Below, piece after piece: positions 48,797 through 60,064 of a DNA stretch of 64,000 nucleotides. The position numbers were made by a program, and so were the translations under genes. Origin of the DNA: Jacaranda mimosifolia. Lineage: Eukaryota; Streptophyta; Magnoliopsida; Lamiales; Bignoniaceae. The notes beneath the pieces are model-generated. The model was not told the origin of the DNA and searched no databases. It worked only from the letters and a program-made list of their open reading frames with translations. Each line of letters begins with the position of its first letter. Position 1 is the stretch's first letter. The stretch is from the NCBI GenBank assembly GCA_018894105.1, contig CM032120.1:32324710-32388709 (forward strand), written 5' to 3'.

Positions 48797-49274
48797 GCTC
48801 TTGCCTTGTATTTTTGACTTTTTATTCTTGATATATATGTCTCACTGAGGCTTTATGAAATGAAATTTCTTTGCCCTTTTACTGCTGTGCTTCGTTGTGC
48901 ATTGTCGTTTGTCTACTGCTTTGTCAAGTAGAATTAAGTGCATTTAGTATTTGTGCTTGTACCCTTCATCGAATGGTTGGTTATTTGCTCTTCGTTGGTT
49001 TAATACTTTTGTATGGCCAACTTGTATAAGTCGATAGGATGCAATCAGTGCTTGCTACGGAACACTTCTTGCTATTGTAATATAGAATGGTTTCGCTACC
49101 TTTTTGTAGTTAGCGTGCGTTTGCGATCGGGGCTCGACTTCCTGCCTTAAGGGTTATTTCACCATGTAAAGAGTTGGTCTCCTAAATTTAGCGGAACGGT
49201 CGAGCCGATGAATATGCACTGAAAGCGTCGACTTTTTTATATTGAAAACTTTTGGCGACTGCGGAGTCTCTTAG

Positions 49275-49490
49275 AGTGGTCTCGACTTAGATGTCAAATC
49301 CTTTCGTCGACTTTAGGGTCGACTAAGGTGGTCTCGGCCGGTGGCCTCGACTTAGATGTCAAGTCCTTTTGTCGACTTCGGGGTCGACTAAGGTGGTCTC
49401 GACTTAGATGTCTGGTCCTTTCATCGACTTCGGGATCGACTAAGGTGGTGTCGGCCGGTGGCCTCGACTTTGTTGTCAAATCCTTTCACC
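49275..49490. repeat. Minisatellite downstream of the antisense ORF
   Basis: About 3.5 copies of a 53-64-bp unit contain GGTCTCGACTTAGATGTC, CCTTTCGTCGACTT and GGGTCGACTAAGGTGG; longer units also hold TCGGCCGGTGGCC. It lies between the ends of the convergent extra ORF and pol. The rest of 48797-49584 is non-coding and probably holds both 3' ends. Confidence 0.8.
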
Positions 49491-49584
49491 TTTTTCAATC
49501 ATGATGTGCCTTGTTTTTTATAATTAATACAACAGATGTCAATTAAACAGTTTACACAAAGAATTTTTTCAAGTTTACCGTATT

Positions 49585-52500
49585 TCATGGTCGAGGTAGC
49601 TCGCGACCTGCAGTGTCCGCTAATCGGTAGGCGTTGTTCTTGCACACTTTGATGACTGCACAGGGTCCCTCCCATTTCGGGTCAAGCTTCCCGACTGGCT
49701 TTGAAACCTCCACTTTCTTTAGGACTAGATCACCCATTTTAAAATTCCTCGGACGGACTGATTTATTGTAGCGATCCGCCATTTTTGAACGGTACCTTTG
49801 CATTTTGTTGTAGGCTACTTGGCGCTTTTCGTCTATGGTACTTAAATCCAGCGTCCACTCCGATGTATTCGCTATTGGGATGTAATGAATCACTCTAGCC
49901 GTGTGCTGAATCAATTCGGATGGTATCACTGCTTCAGAGCTATAGACTAGACTGTAGGGGCTGTGGCCTGTGGCCGTTCGGGGGGTCATTCTATAAGCCC
50001 AAAGAATGCCTCGGATATCATATGCCCAAATGGCTCCTGTCCCTGTTATCCGGCTCTTAATGTGGTCTAGGATTGTTTTGTTAGTGACCTCGGTCTGGCC
50101 ATTGGCTTGCAGATTCCCTACGGAAGTGAAGTGCTGCGTGATGCCTAAAGTTTCGCACCGTCCTCTGGTGTTTTTGCTCTGGAATTGAGTGTCGTTATCG
50201 GAAATGAGGATCTTAGGTAGCCCGAACCGACACACGATGTTCTTCCATATAAAACTCTTGATAGCCGCGTCGGTGATCTTAGGGACTGCTTCGGCTTCCA
50301 CCCATTTCGTAAAATATTCGACAGCCACTATGATAAACTTTCGCTGGCCAGAGGTTTTGGGGAGCGACCCTAATATATCGATTCCCTACTGGTCGAACAG
50401 CCATGTGATACTAACATTGGTCATTGGTGTGGCGGGTTGATGCTGAATGTTCGCATGTACCTGGCAAGATGGGCATTTCTTAGTGAAATCCACGGAGTCC
50501 TTGAGCAGAGTGGGCTAGAAATATCCGTAATGGGTTATCTTGTGAGCCAGAGACCTTCCACCCGAGTGATTGCCACAAATACCCGTATGCACCTCCTGCA
50601 ATACTTCATTCGCCTGGTCGGGATCTAAGCACCTGAGTGGCAGCCCAGCAATCGACCTCCTGTACAGCTGCCCATGCGCATCTAGTGCATATTTAGGTGC
50701 CAAGCCCTTCAACTTTCGAGCCTGTTTAATGTCATCTGGTAAAGAACCTCGACTTAGATAGAGTTTGATCGGATGTTGCCAGGATGGGGTTGACTCATCG
50801 AGGCATCCGACCTGGCTCCGATCGGGAGACTGGACGCAGAGCTTATCGGCCACAAGAAATGTTACAGTTCTTTCCCGCATGCCTTTGGCTGAACTGGCTA
50901 GCCTGGAGAGTTCGTCTGCCCGCTCGTTCTCTGATCGGAGGATCTGGTTTAGCGAGAAGTGGCTAAACATCTGTTTCTAGTGTTGTACCTTTGCCAAGTA
51001 CTGCGCCATCTTGCGCTCTTTTGCCTCAAAGTTCCCTTCCAATTGCTCGGCCACGAGCTGAGAGTCCGTGAAAACCGCTAGCCTATCAACCCTACGGTCG
51101 GCAGCCATGCGCATTTCGGCAACGAGAGCTTCATACTCAGCTTCATTATTCGTAACCGGGAAATCGAGTTTCACCGTGAAGTCATAACCCTCTGCTAACG
51201 GGGATCGAAGAGAAACTCCTATCCCTCCCCCTGACGACGTCGCAGACCCGTCGACGTGTAGAGTCCACAAGGGTGTGCTCTCGACGCCCGGACACGGTAG
51301 GTCGATCCTTTCGAGGATGAAATCTGCCAGGACCTGTGCCTTGATGGCTGCTCGCGGTTGAAATTGGATGTCGAATTCTCCGAGCTCAATGGCCCATTTA
51401 GTGAGTCGACCTGACGTGTCCAGCTTCGACAATACCTGTTTCAGCGGCTGATTCGTTAACACTGAGATTGTGTGTGATTGGAAGTAAGGGCGCAGCTTCC
51501 TTGCTGATGAGACGAGGACTAGAGCAAATTTTTCAATCTCCAAATAGTTATATTCTAGGCCCCTGGAGAGCCTTGCTACAATAGTAAACGGGGCAAGGGT
51601 TTGCATCTCTCATTGCAGTCAACACCGAACTAACGGAGGCTGAAGAGACAGCCAGATATATCTGTAAGACTTCCCCGAGCTCAGGTTTGGCGAACAGATG
51701 TGGTGAAGAGAGATATTGCTTGAGGTCGATGAGGGCTTTATCGTACTGTTCATCCCATCTGAATCCCAACTTCTTTGTGTTTCTTAGGATTTTGAAGAAA
51801 GGTAGGCTTTTGTCTGCCAGCCTGGCCACGAATCTGCCCAAAGCAATCACTCTGCCAATGAGGCGTTGAACTTCCTGCATTGTGCGCAGTAGGGCTATGT
51901 CGAGAACTGCTTGAATTTTCTGAGCGTTGGCCTCGATACCTCTCTGGCTGACCATGAAACCGAGGAATTTACCACCCCGCACACCGAACGTGCATTTGCC
52001 GGGGTTCAGTTTCATACCAAAGGCTCTTAGAATAGAGAATGTCTGATTGAGGTCAGCCAAGTGATTTTCTGCTCTGCTCGTTTTTACGATCATGTCGTCC
52101 ACATAAACCTCCATTGAGTTCCCGATCTCATTTTTAAACATGAAGTTAACAAACCTTTGATAAGTTGCTCCGGCATTTTTAAGTCCAAACGGCATGACCA
52201 AAAAGCAATATACCCCATTGGGAACAATAAAAGAGGTTTTTTCCCTATCCTCAGGTGCCATAAATATTTGATAATATCCTTGAAATGCATCCATCATGCT
52301 AAGTAATTCACATCCAGCAGTGGAGTTGACAAGTAAATCAATACGAGGCAAGGGGTAAGGATCCTTAGGGCACACTTTATTCAAGTCTGTGAAATCATTA
52401 CACATCCTCCACTTTCCCTCACTCTTGGGGACTAAGACAACATTACATAGCCAAGAAGGATATTGAATTTCAACAACATAGCCAGCTTCTAGGAGTTTGC

Positions 52501-53398
52501 TTACCTCTTCTTGGATAATTTGTGTCCGCTCGGCGTTAAAAACTCTCTTCTTCTGGCGGACTGGCTTATGGGCAGGGTCTACATTGAGCCTGTGGACAAT
52601 GATGTCTGGGTCGATGCCCTGTAGGTCGGCCACTTTCCAAGCGAAGACATCAAGGTTCCTCCAGAGGAAGTCGACCATGAGGCACTCTAGTCGATCTCCC
52701 AAATCAGCGCCAATCTTGGTTGTCTTGTCAGGATTCCCGGGCTCTAGCTCGATTGTTTTGAAGTCTCCCATCGGCTCGACCCTGGTATCTTCGATCTTTC
52801 TCTTCTTTAATGAAGTTCCCTCCTCGAGTTTCGCTACAGGGGCGTCCCCCAAGGGCTTCAACTGTGGCCTCCTTCTCTGCTCACCGGAGTCCACGGAGAT
52901 TGTGTAATAGCGCCAAGCGTCCTTAATATTGCATAAAATCTGACCAACTCCTCCAGGGGTCGGGAACTTTATCTTCATATGGTATGTGGACGCAATGGCT
53001 CTGAAGTCATTTAAGGCTAGTATTCCCAAAATAACATTATAAGCGAACGGGGCGTCGACCACTAAGTAGCTAATCATCAAGGTTGGGCTACGATGGCCCT
53101 GCCTAAAAGTCGTGGAGAGGGAGATGGACCCTAGCGGCAGTATCTCCGATCCCTCGAATCCGACTAGGGGCGTTCGGACTGGATCAAAGTTCAGCTTGCC
53201 CAAGTCCATCCTTTTTAGTGTCGACGAGAATATGATATTAGCTGAGCTACCGTTGTCGACCAGGACCTTTCTAACTTTGAAGTTGGTGATCTCGAGAGCG
53301 ACCACCATAGGGCAGTCGATCTTCCGGTCCATGCCTTGGTTTTCGAGGTGGCTGAGGTCTGCGTCTGAAAAGGATATTGGCTCTGCGCTGTTTGCAAG
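49585..53398 (-). pseudogene. Gypsy pol (protease, RT, RNase H, aRNH, integrase), disabled
   Basis: The frame continues directly from gag after one TAG. The protease motif VLVDNGSSANIIF lies near residues 23-35 after Met 53332. RT shows VCPKDPYPLPRID, MPFGLKNAGATYQRF and the catalytic YVDD (52094-52105). The gypsy RNase H follows; its frame ends at 51548 through a 1-nt shift near 51550-51600. The next frame carries GRLTKWAIELGEFDI, the archaeal-type RNase H (LHVDGSATSSGGG, TNNEAEYEAL, FTDSQLV) and integrase (a zinc domain with HTGICGNHSGG; FGLPKILISDNDTQF; GKLDPKWEGPC). In-frame stops are TAG 50977-50979, TAG 50515-50517, TAG 50386-50388 and TGA 49585-49587, the last just before the usual end. 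No chromodomain is present, as expected for Tat. Confidence 0.92.
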
Positions 53399-55099
53399 CT
53401 AAAAAGCCGTTTCGATCTTAGATAGCTTGGTCGAGTCGAGCTGCCGTTGGGTTTGCTTCCTTGCGTTTCGGGAGTCTCCTCCCGTGGGCCCCCCAACGAT
53501 CATGTCGATGACCCCTCTCATGGGTGGGTGGGCTTCATGGGCAGGTTTCTTCCCTTTGTCATCTCTTCGCGGGTTAGCCGACCTTTCTCTACGGGGAGTC
53601 CGGTCGACCGCGCCCTCATCTCGTCGAATCCTATCCTCGAAAAATTTCTTTAGGTGCCCCTGTCTGATCAACCTCTCAATTTTGTCCTTCAGGTTGAAAC
53701 AGTCTTCGGTATCATGCCCCTTTTGTTTGTGGAAGTGGCAGAACTTCCCGGACTTCCTCATGGCCTCAGTTTCTGTAATTTTGCGGGGTTTTTTCAGCAA
53801 GTTGTCATGTTGAATGGCAAAGAGCACTTCTTTCCTCGCCATGGAGAGCGGGGTATAGTCGTGGAAGCGTCTAATCGGGGACCGACGTCCTTCCTTGTTC
53901 TGTTTGTCGTCCTTCTCTTTGCCCCTCTTCCTATCAGTTTCGATGCTGCCATATTTCATCTTGTTCATCTCTTCTTGGGTCATGTACCTTTCAGCGAGGT
54001 CGAGGAGTTCTTCCATCGTGTGGGGCTGAGCGCGCACCAAAGTGTTAGCGCACTCTTTGTGCCTCAATCCCAAAAACAGCACATCAATCAAGAACTCAAT
54101 CCTCGGACTGTCAATTTTCAACACCTCAGTGTTGAATCTGGTGAAAAAATCTCTCAAAGACTCCCCCTCGGCTTGCTTCACCGTGTGCAAGTGGGTATGT
54201 GGCAGCTTCGCCTTCCTTCTGCTGGCGAACTGGTGCAGAAATTTGTCACAAAACTGGTCATACGAAAAGATGGACGCCGGCTCTAACTTCACAAACCAAT
54301 CCAAGGCCACCCCCTGGAGTGTGGTTACCAGCATTTTTGCATGAATATATTCGTTGTGTCCATGCAGCTGCATCATGTGTTCAAATTGCAGCAAATGTTC
54401 ACTCGGGTCCATGGACCCGTCGTACCGCGGGAGACCAGTGAGGATCTTGGCATCCACCGCGATGCGTTCATTAATGATTTCTTGTATGAAGGGTGAGTCC
54501 CGCTCCCTTCTAAATCTCGGGGGCACCTCCGGCTGAAGGGGTCTGTCCGCGTTCCCCCTCGACAACTCCTCCAGGCGTTTATTTAGTTGCTACACCTGGT
54601 GGGATACCTCCTCCCACTCCTGCTGATCTTGCTTTCTTCCGCCTCAGGAACGTTCGGTCCTATCGCGCTGCGGGGCTCGAAGGGGTCGAACGTCATGGTC
54701 TACGGAGTCTGCTACCTCTTCTCTCGGCGGGGGGCGGGGTGCCTTCCCGGTGAAAACGACTCTGGCTTGGTTCTCGCCTAGCTGGGTGCCTGGGGGACCC
54801 TGAACGCTATGAGTATTCTATAGGCGGTGCATGCCCATACCCCGCTGGTGGGGGCGTGGCGCTGGCCGCCGATTCCGGCGGCGCGGCTTGCCGGTTCAAG
54901 GCGGCGGAAAGCTGGGCTGATATCTGTGCGAAGAGCTGCTCACTGATGAGCTGCATCAACTGGGGCATAGTGAGGGTGACTACGGCTCAGGCTGTACACT
55001 GGGACCCACAGCAGCTCTTTCTTCGTTCTGGTGGGGCGGAGGGGAGCTGGATCTTCTGTTCTCTTCCCTCCCGGAGGGGGCTCGCCTAGTGTTCACCAT
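53399..55099 (-). pseudogene. Gypsy gag, N-terminus broken
   Basis: A 388-codon open stretch (54565-53399) encodes the Retrotrans_gag capsid domain (SMDPSEHLLQFEHMM, LQGVALDWFVKLEP, GESLRDFFTRFN, GLRHKECANTL) and the Tat-type nucleocapsid motif CHFHKQKGHDTEDCFNLK. The usual start, MVNTRR, lies at 55099, but the intervening N-terminal part (MPQLMQLISEQLFAQ region, then Pro/Arg-rich) holds stops and frame changes, for example a TAG after IEYS. The stretch ends at TAG 53399-53401, and pol continues in the same frame. gag would form the virus-like particle. Confidence 0.88.
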
Positions 55100-55120
55100 T
55101 CTCGATAGAGGATTCCGTGT

Positions 55121-55138
55121 TTCCCATAGACGGCGCCA
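55121..55138 (-). other. Gypsy primer binding site (tRNA-Asp type)
   Basis: The minus strand reads TGGCGCCGTCTATGGGAA, two bases inside the 5' LTR. The first nine bases (TGGCGCCGT) complement the 3' end of plant tRNA-Asp. Confidence 0.8.
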
Positions 55139-55140
55139 AA

Positions 55141-55854
55141 TGATGAAGGTTCGAATCGTGACACAGGTACTCCGATTCCGATCTGTATTGGGCTTAACCC
55201 AAAGGTGGATATCTTCCTTTGATGATGTTTGAGAATCCTGCAATTAAGGCAAACGTTAGGCTAGCCGAGTGGCCCTCGGCTTAGGCCCTCCGACGCTCAA
55301 GTCAGTATCAAATTCGTCTCTTAATCCTGAGCAACGAAGTAAGGTAGTTTCAAAGTGTATCAGTGCATACCTCATGAGGCAAGATAGAGGAGTTCTTATA
55401 TTCTTCCCCTTGTCGGAAATGACAGGTGAGCCCTTGGCTTACCTTTGGGGTCTTCAGCCTCATCCAAGGGGCAATTAGTCTATTCCCCCATTTGAATTTT
55501 GCCAGCTAGATGCCATTTCATGCTACAGGACGGGACGGTATACGGTGTGGCGTCTGCCGTGTCAGACAGTGAGGGGATGGCATGCGCCATTAATGCGGTA
55601 GCATGGTGCTAGTCAACGCATTTAATGCGGTGGCAGAGTACTGTGCAGGATTCGACCTCCTTATCCGAGGCCTCTAAGGCGCCCGCCTGGGCCTGGGGGA
55701 GACTGGTCGAACATAGTCGACGTGTCCCGTGGGCCTTGGGCCGTTGTCTGAACGTTGGGCCTTTTGGGCCATCGCCTGGTCGAACATAGTCAACGTGTCC
55801 CGTGGGCCCTGAGCTGTTGTCTGAACGTTGGGCCTTTTGGGTCACCCTATATCA
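55141..55854 (-). repeat. Gypsy 5' LTR (714 bp)
   Basis: The plus-strand reading begins TGATGAAGGTTCG and ends CCCTATATCA, the partner of 45147-45932. It drives gag-pol leftwards. Two internal 73-bp units start at 55705 and 55778. Confidence 0.95.
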
Positions 55855-56020
55855 CATATATATATATATAAATTCATTACACGATAAGAATTAATCTCCT
55901 AAGAATGAAAAGAAATAAAGAGATCAAAAAACAGTTATCAAGAGTGAAGCATAATTAGAAATAGTAAAACAAACAAAACACAGCATGCCATGCATGTTTG
56001 TTTATGTTCTACTACTACTA

Positions 56021-58555
56021 CTACTCATCATGAGTACTCGAGCTTGTATTGCCACTTGTCTCGTACGCCTTCTTTATTATAGGGTTGCAGACAGCTTCTA
56101 ACTCTTCAATCTTCTCATCAAATTCATCCTTATCCGCGTATCTTCTAACCATTCCAGAGCATCTTTCAATGCGCTTTCGACCTTTTCTCTGTCATAAGAC
56201 TCAATATTGTCTGCAAACTTGTCGTCGTTGATTGTACTTTTGACGTTAAAAATGTAGGTCTCAAGTTTGTTCCTGGCCTCAATTTTGTCTTTGATCTTCC
56301 TGTCTCCCTCAGCAAACTCTTCTGCTTCTTCCACCATCCTTTCAATCTCTTCTTCAGTGAGACATCCATTATCATTGGTAATGGTAATGGATTTAGACTT
56401 CTTGGCTGCTTGGTCTTCTGCAGTCACGTGCAGTATGCCATTTACATCAACATCAAAGGTTAACTCAATTTGGGGAACTCCCCAGCAAGAAAATTAATCA
56501 AATATCATATACATCGTTGCATTCTAAGAATTATTTGATAATCAAAGTATATCATCAATCATTGCTTACTAATTATTTACCTTGGAGCACGTGGGATGCC
56601 AGACAACTCGAACTTTCCAAGTTGGTGACAATCTTTAACCAACGTCCTTTCTCCTTGATAGACCTTGATTGACACTGTGGTTTGCCGGTCTTGATAAGTG
56701 GTGAAAACTTGTGACCTCTTGGTCGGAATCGGAGTATTTCTTGGGATCAACTTTGTCATAACTCCAACTACTGTCTCAATGCCAAGACTCAGGGGAGTTA
56801 CATCGATCACTAGAACTTTTTGGGTTTCTTCACCGCTGATAATTCCTCCCTGCACAGTAGCTCCATAGGCCACAGCCTCATCTGGATTCACACCCATATT
56901 TGGTTCTTTACCATCAAAGAATTCCTTCAATAGCTGATGCACCTTGGGAATCCGAGTGCTCCCTCCCACTAATACAATCTCATCAATATCAGATTTCTTC
57001 AAATTAGCGTCCTTCAGGGCCTTCTTTACTGGATCCATAGTCTTCTTGAATAAGTCCATGTTCAAGTCCTCAAATCTTGCCCTCGTCAAAGGCTCAGAAA
57101 AGTCAATCCCATCAAAGAGCGCCTCAATCTCAACACGCACCTGGTTCTGGCTGCTTAAACCTCTCTTGGCTCTTTCACATTCCTTTCGCAGCTTTCCAAG
57201 AGCCCTTATATCTTGGCTAATGTCTTTGCCGTATTTTTTCTTGATCAACTTAACAAAATACTCCATAACTCTGTGATCAAAGTCTTCCCCACCCAAATGC
57301 GTATCTCCATTGGTGGCAAGCACCTCAAACACTCCATTATCAAGCCCCAAAATACTCACATCAAATGTACGACCACCAAGATCAAAAACTAGGATGTTTT
57401 TCTCTATTTCCTTCTTGTCCAGACCATACGCAATTGCAGCTGCAGTAGGCTCGTTGATTATTCTAACCACATTGAGCCCTGCAATGGTGCCGGCATCCTT
57501 AGTTGCCTGTCTTTGTGCATCATTAAAGTAAGCTGGAACAGTTATAACTGCATGATTGATTTTCTTTCCCAAGTATGATTCTGTTGTTTCCTTCATTTTC
57601 CTCAACACCATGGCGCTGACTTCCTCTGGACTGAAGACCTTAACTTCTCCATCTTTGTTCACCTTCACTTGTATGTAAGGCTTCCCGTCTTTGTTCACAA
57701 TGTTGTAAGGCAACATCTTCATGTCCGCTGGACCTTTGGATCATCAAACCTACGAAACAATACAATACAATTTTATCAGCATCAAAACATCACATAAGAA
57801 ATTTCAACTCAAAAATGCAACACTAACTTTCTTCCAATGAGCCTTTTAACATCAAAAACAGTGCGTTCCGGGTTGAGAGCAACTTGATTCTTTGCAGCCT
57901 CTCCAATCAAACGATCTGTATCTGTGAATGCAACCCATGATGGGGTGATCCGATTTCCTTGGTCATTCGCTATTATCTCAACTCTACCATTTTTGTACGC
58001 TCCCACGCAAGAGTATGTGGTCCCAAGTCAATCCCAATCACTGTTCCAACTTCCTGCTGCTTTTGGGAGGACTTCTCGGCAGACAATCCTATGACTACCG
58101 AAAGAACTAACACAATTAATTTATTATCAAAAAAATACACTTCCTTAAAATTAATTGTCAAAACACAATATATATTTTCTTTTCTTTTCTTTTTTACGTT
58201 CAACATCTGATTAGTAACTTCTTTAAATGAAACCCTTGCAGGTAAAAAGGAATTGCTATATATGAAAAATGGATTAAAGAATTACCTTTCTGCATCAAAT
58301 TAAGCAGAAGAAACATGCATGCATGAAACTATACACAAACAGTTTGCCTAAAACATCTACACCATATATATATATATATATATAAATATAATAAAACTAA
58401 TTGCTTTCATGAATCTGAGGTTTTCAGAAACAATGGAAGAAGTTAAGTCATAAACAAAGAGCAACATTAATGCATGGCGTTTGCTTATGCATAATGATAT
58501 ATTTACCTAAAAAAGAGAGAAGAAGAATGCAGAAAACCACTTTCTTTAAAGCCAT
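56021..58555 (-). pseudogene. BiP: Luminal binding protein (BiP, ER HSP70) pseudogene
   Basis: The probable exons are 58555-58507, 58106-57828, 57749-56581 and 56482-56021. Exon 1 plus the start of exon 2 encode a hydrophobic signal peptide (MALKKVVFCILLL, then VLSVVIGLSAEK). HSP70 marks follow: [96 protein letters not shown] and the substrate domain ([24 protein letters not shown]). BiP folds secretory proteins in the ER using ATP. Defects: a 1-nt frameshift inside the first ATP motif (about 58018-58024), another at 57725-57726, a third at about 56136-56141, and acceptor AG changed to TG at 56483-56484. In addition DLGGGTFDVS reads [10 protein letters not shown], and the C-terminus reads THDE then TAG (56021-56023) instead of HDEL. 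The similarity is certain; sequencing error could explain a single indel but hardly all of these. Confidence 0.9.
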
Positions 58556-58610
58556 AATTCTGTATCTCCAATGCGATGTAGTGCATACGAGGGAGGGGAC
58601 GAAGCATGGG

Positions 58611-58665
58611 TATTTATAGGATGTGGAGCTGGAAAGGCGGACCAATCAGGCGTGAACGCGTGATC
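58611..58665 (-). promoter_or_regulatory. BiP core promoter with ER-stress-like motifs
   Basis: The minus strand has TATAAATA at 58618-58611, about 56 bp before the ATG. Upstream lie ATTGGTCC (58646-58639), which begins like the plant UPR element ATTGG-N-CCACG but continues CGCC, and GATCACGCGT (58665-58656), which differs by one base from the core of the reported UPRE-II GATGACGCGT. The motifs are seen; stress response is inference. Confidence 0.45.
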
Positions 58666-58679
58666 AATGGTCGGTGAAA

Positions 58680-59690
58680 TTCTAGTTCTAACAGAAAAAG
58701 GACACTACCAGATTCAGGGGTTATAAATTACTTGTCCTGGTACTAGTAGCGTCGGGTTTCAATGTTTCCTATGCCTACTGCTAGTAGTATGGGTCAGCAC
58801 TATTCAAAATATTTTAATTATTGAAATATTTATTTTACAATAATATTCGTTTTGTTTCATTACAAGATTCAAAGACAAACAACATCTTTCCCAATATTTT
58901 AAAAAGAAAATTTATTATTTAATAATACAATGTAAATATTTCTTTTGAAGATTACATTTGAAAATAATATTTGTATTTAAATAAGTTATAGAATACCAAA
59001 AATTACAAATTTTAAAATATACAGATTTTTAACATGATAAAATTCTAAAAAATTTATGAGAAAAAGTAACAAAAAATTGAACAATATATTTTTTAAATTT
59101 GATTTATATATATTTTAATATGACAAATAATGGAAAATCATTTTTTTAAAATATAAAGCTTTTTCAATATAATCTCTTAATAAAGGTGGACGCCATATAT
59201 AATTATATTCTATGAGAAGTAAAGCTTTAGAAAATATTAATTATTTATCAATAGAGTAAATATATAATCTTTTAGTATTTCATATAAAATAATTTATATT
59301 GACTTATTATTTGGTCATTACTTTAATACGTGCTCTATAACATTCTATATTTTAAAATATATCATTTTCAAATAAATGTTGTAAAACAACAAATAAATTC
59401 CCAATATTGAAATCAATATATAAGAATATGTAATTTCTCATGTTCACATTTTTTTTAATAAGCATAAAATGCATAAATCATTTACTAGGATGCCTAGTCC
59501 CAATCATAGTACCATACTTTCTTAATCTACACTATTGCTCATGCATATCTTAATATTTACCATTAAGAATATTCTTTTATGAAGTTATGTTAAGCAAAAA
59601 TGTGTAAATAATGTTTACGGTTTGAATATTAAAGTAAGTAAATAAATTTACTAAAAATTATAAAGATTAATCGCATTGTTGAAAAACTCA
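58680..59690. other. AT-rich upstream flank of the BiP copy
   Basis: It is very AT-rich with no coding potential and no recognisable element. Confidence 0.5.
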
Positions 59691-59837
59691 CACTACAAAA
59701 AATTAGGATATCAACTATGGTCAATCCATAATTAATGCCAAAAATTTGTAGTTTCAACTACGAAATTGTTCTAAAGTTCGTAGTTGATGCTTTCGTAACT
59801 AATTCTAGTTATGACCAATTCATAGTTGATGATCATT

Positions 59838-59878
<41 letters not shown>

Positions 59879-60064
59879 ATAATGCATAATCAATTTGTTA
59901 CATTTCGTACGTACAATACTATGGATTGATAATTAACAATTTTTATTGATTATAATTAAAAATATATATTTGCTATGAAAATTCCGTAGCTATAGTTTGT
60001 AGCTATAGCTACAAAATAATTCCGTCATAATTTTTTCATAGCATATACTTAGTTTTTTAGTAGT
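59691..60064. mobile_element. Possible small CACTA-like MITE
   Basis: The left end is CACTACAAAAAATTAGG and the right end AGTTTTTTAGTAG, roughly its reverse complement. Inside are inverted ATCAACTATGG / CATAGTTGAT motifs and a (TA)n tract at 59838-59874. No clear target duplication was found. Confidence 0.4.

Larger units (their letters stand above)
45147..55854 (-). mobile_element. Full-length Ty3/gypsy Tat-lineage retrotransposon (10.7 kb)
   Basis: Both LTRs are present (45147-45932 and 55141-55854) with a perfect 5-bp target duplication CATAT (45142-45146 and 55855-55859). Read on the minus strand the order is LTR, tRNA-Asp-type PBS, gag, protease, RT, RNase H, archaeal-type RNase H, integrase, then an antisense extra ORF, a polypurine tract and the 3' LTR. 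The extra RNase H and the gag motif CHFHKQKGHDTEDCF are hallmarks of the Tat lineage. By hand count about 27 differences occur over roughly 565 aligned LTR bases outside the internal repeat (about 5%). gag-pol and the antisense ORF carry stops and frameshifts, so this copy is probably dead. Confidence 0.95.

Noticed and set aside
53427..54286. Plus-strand ORFs of 128 and 210 codons
   Set aside because: They are antisense shadows of the conserved gag frame.
56944..57276. 110-codon plus-strand ORF
   Set aside because: Antisense shadow of the BiP ATPase exon.
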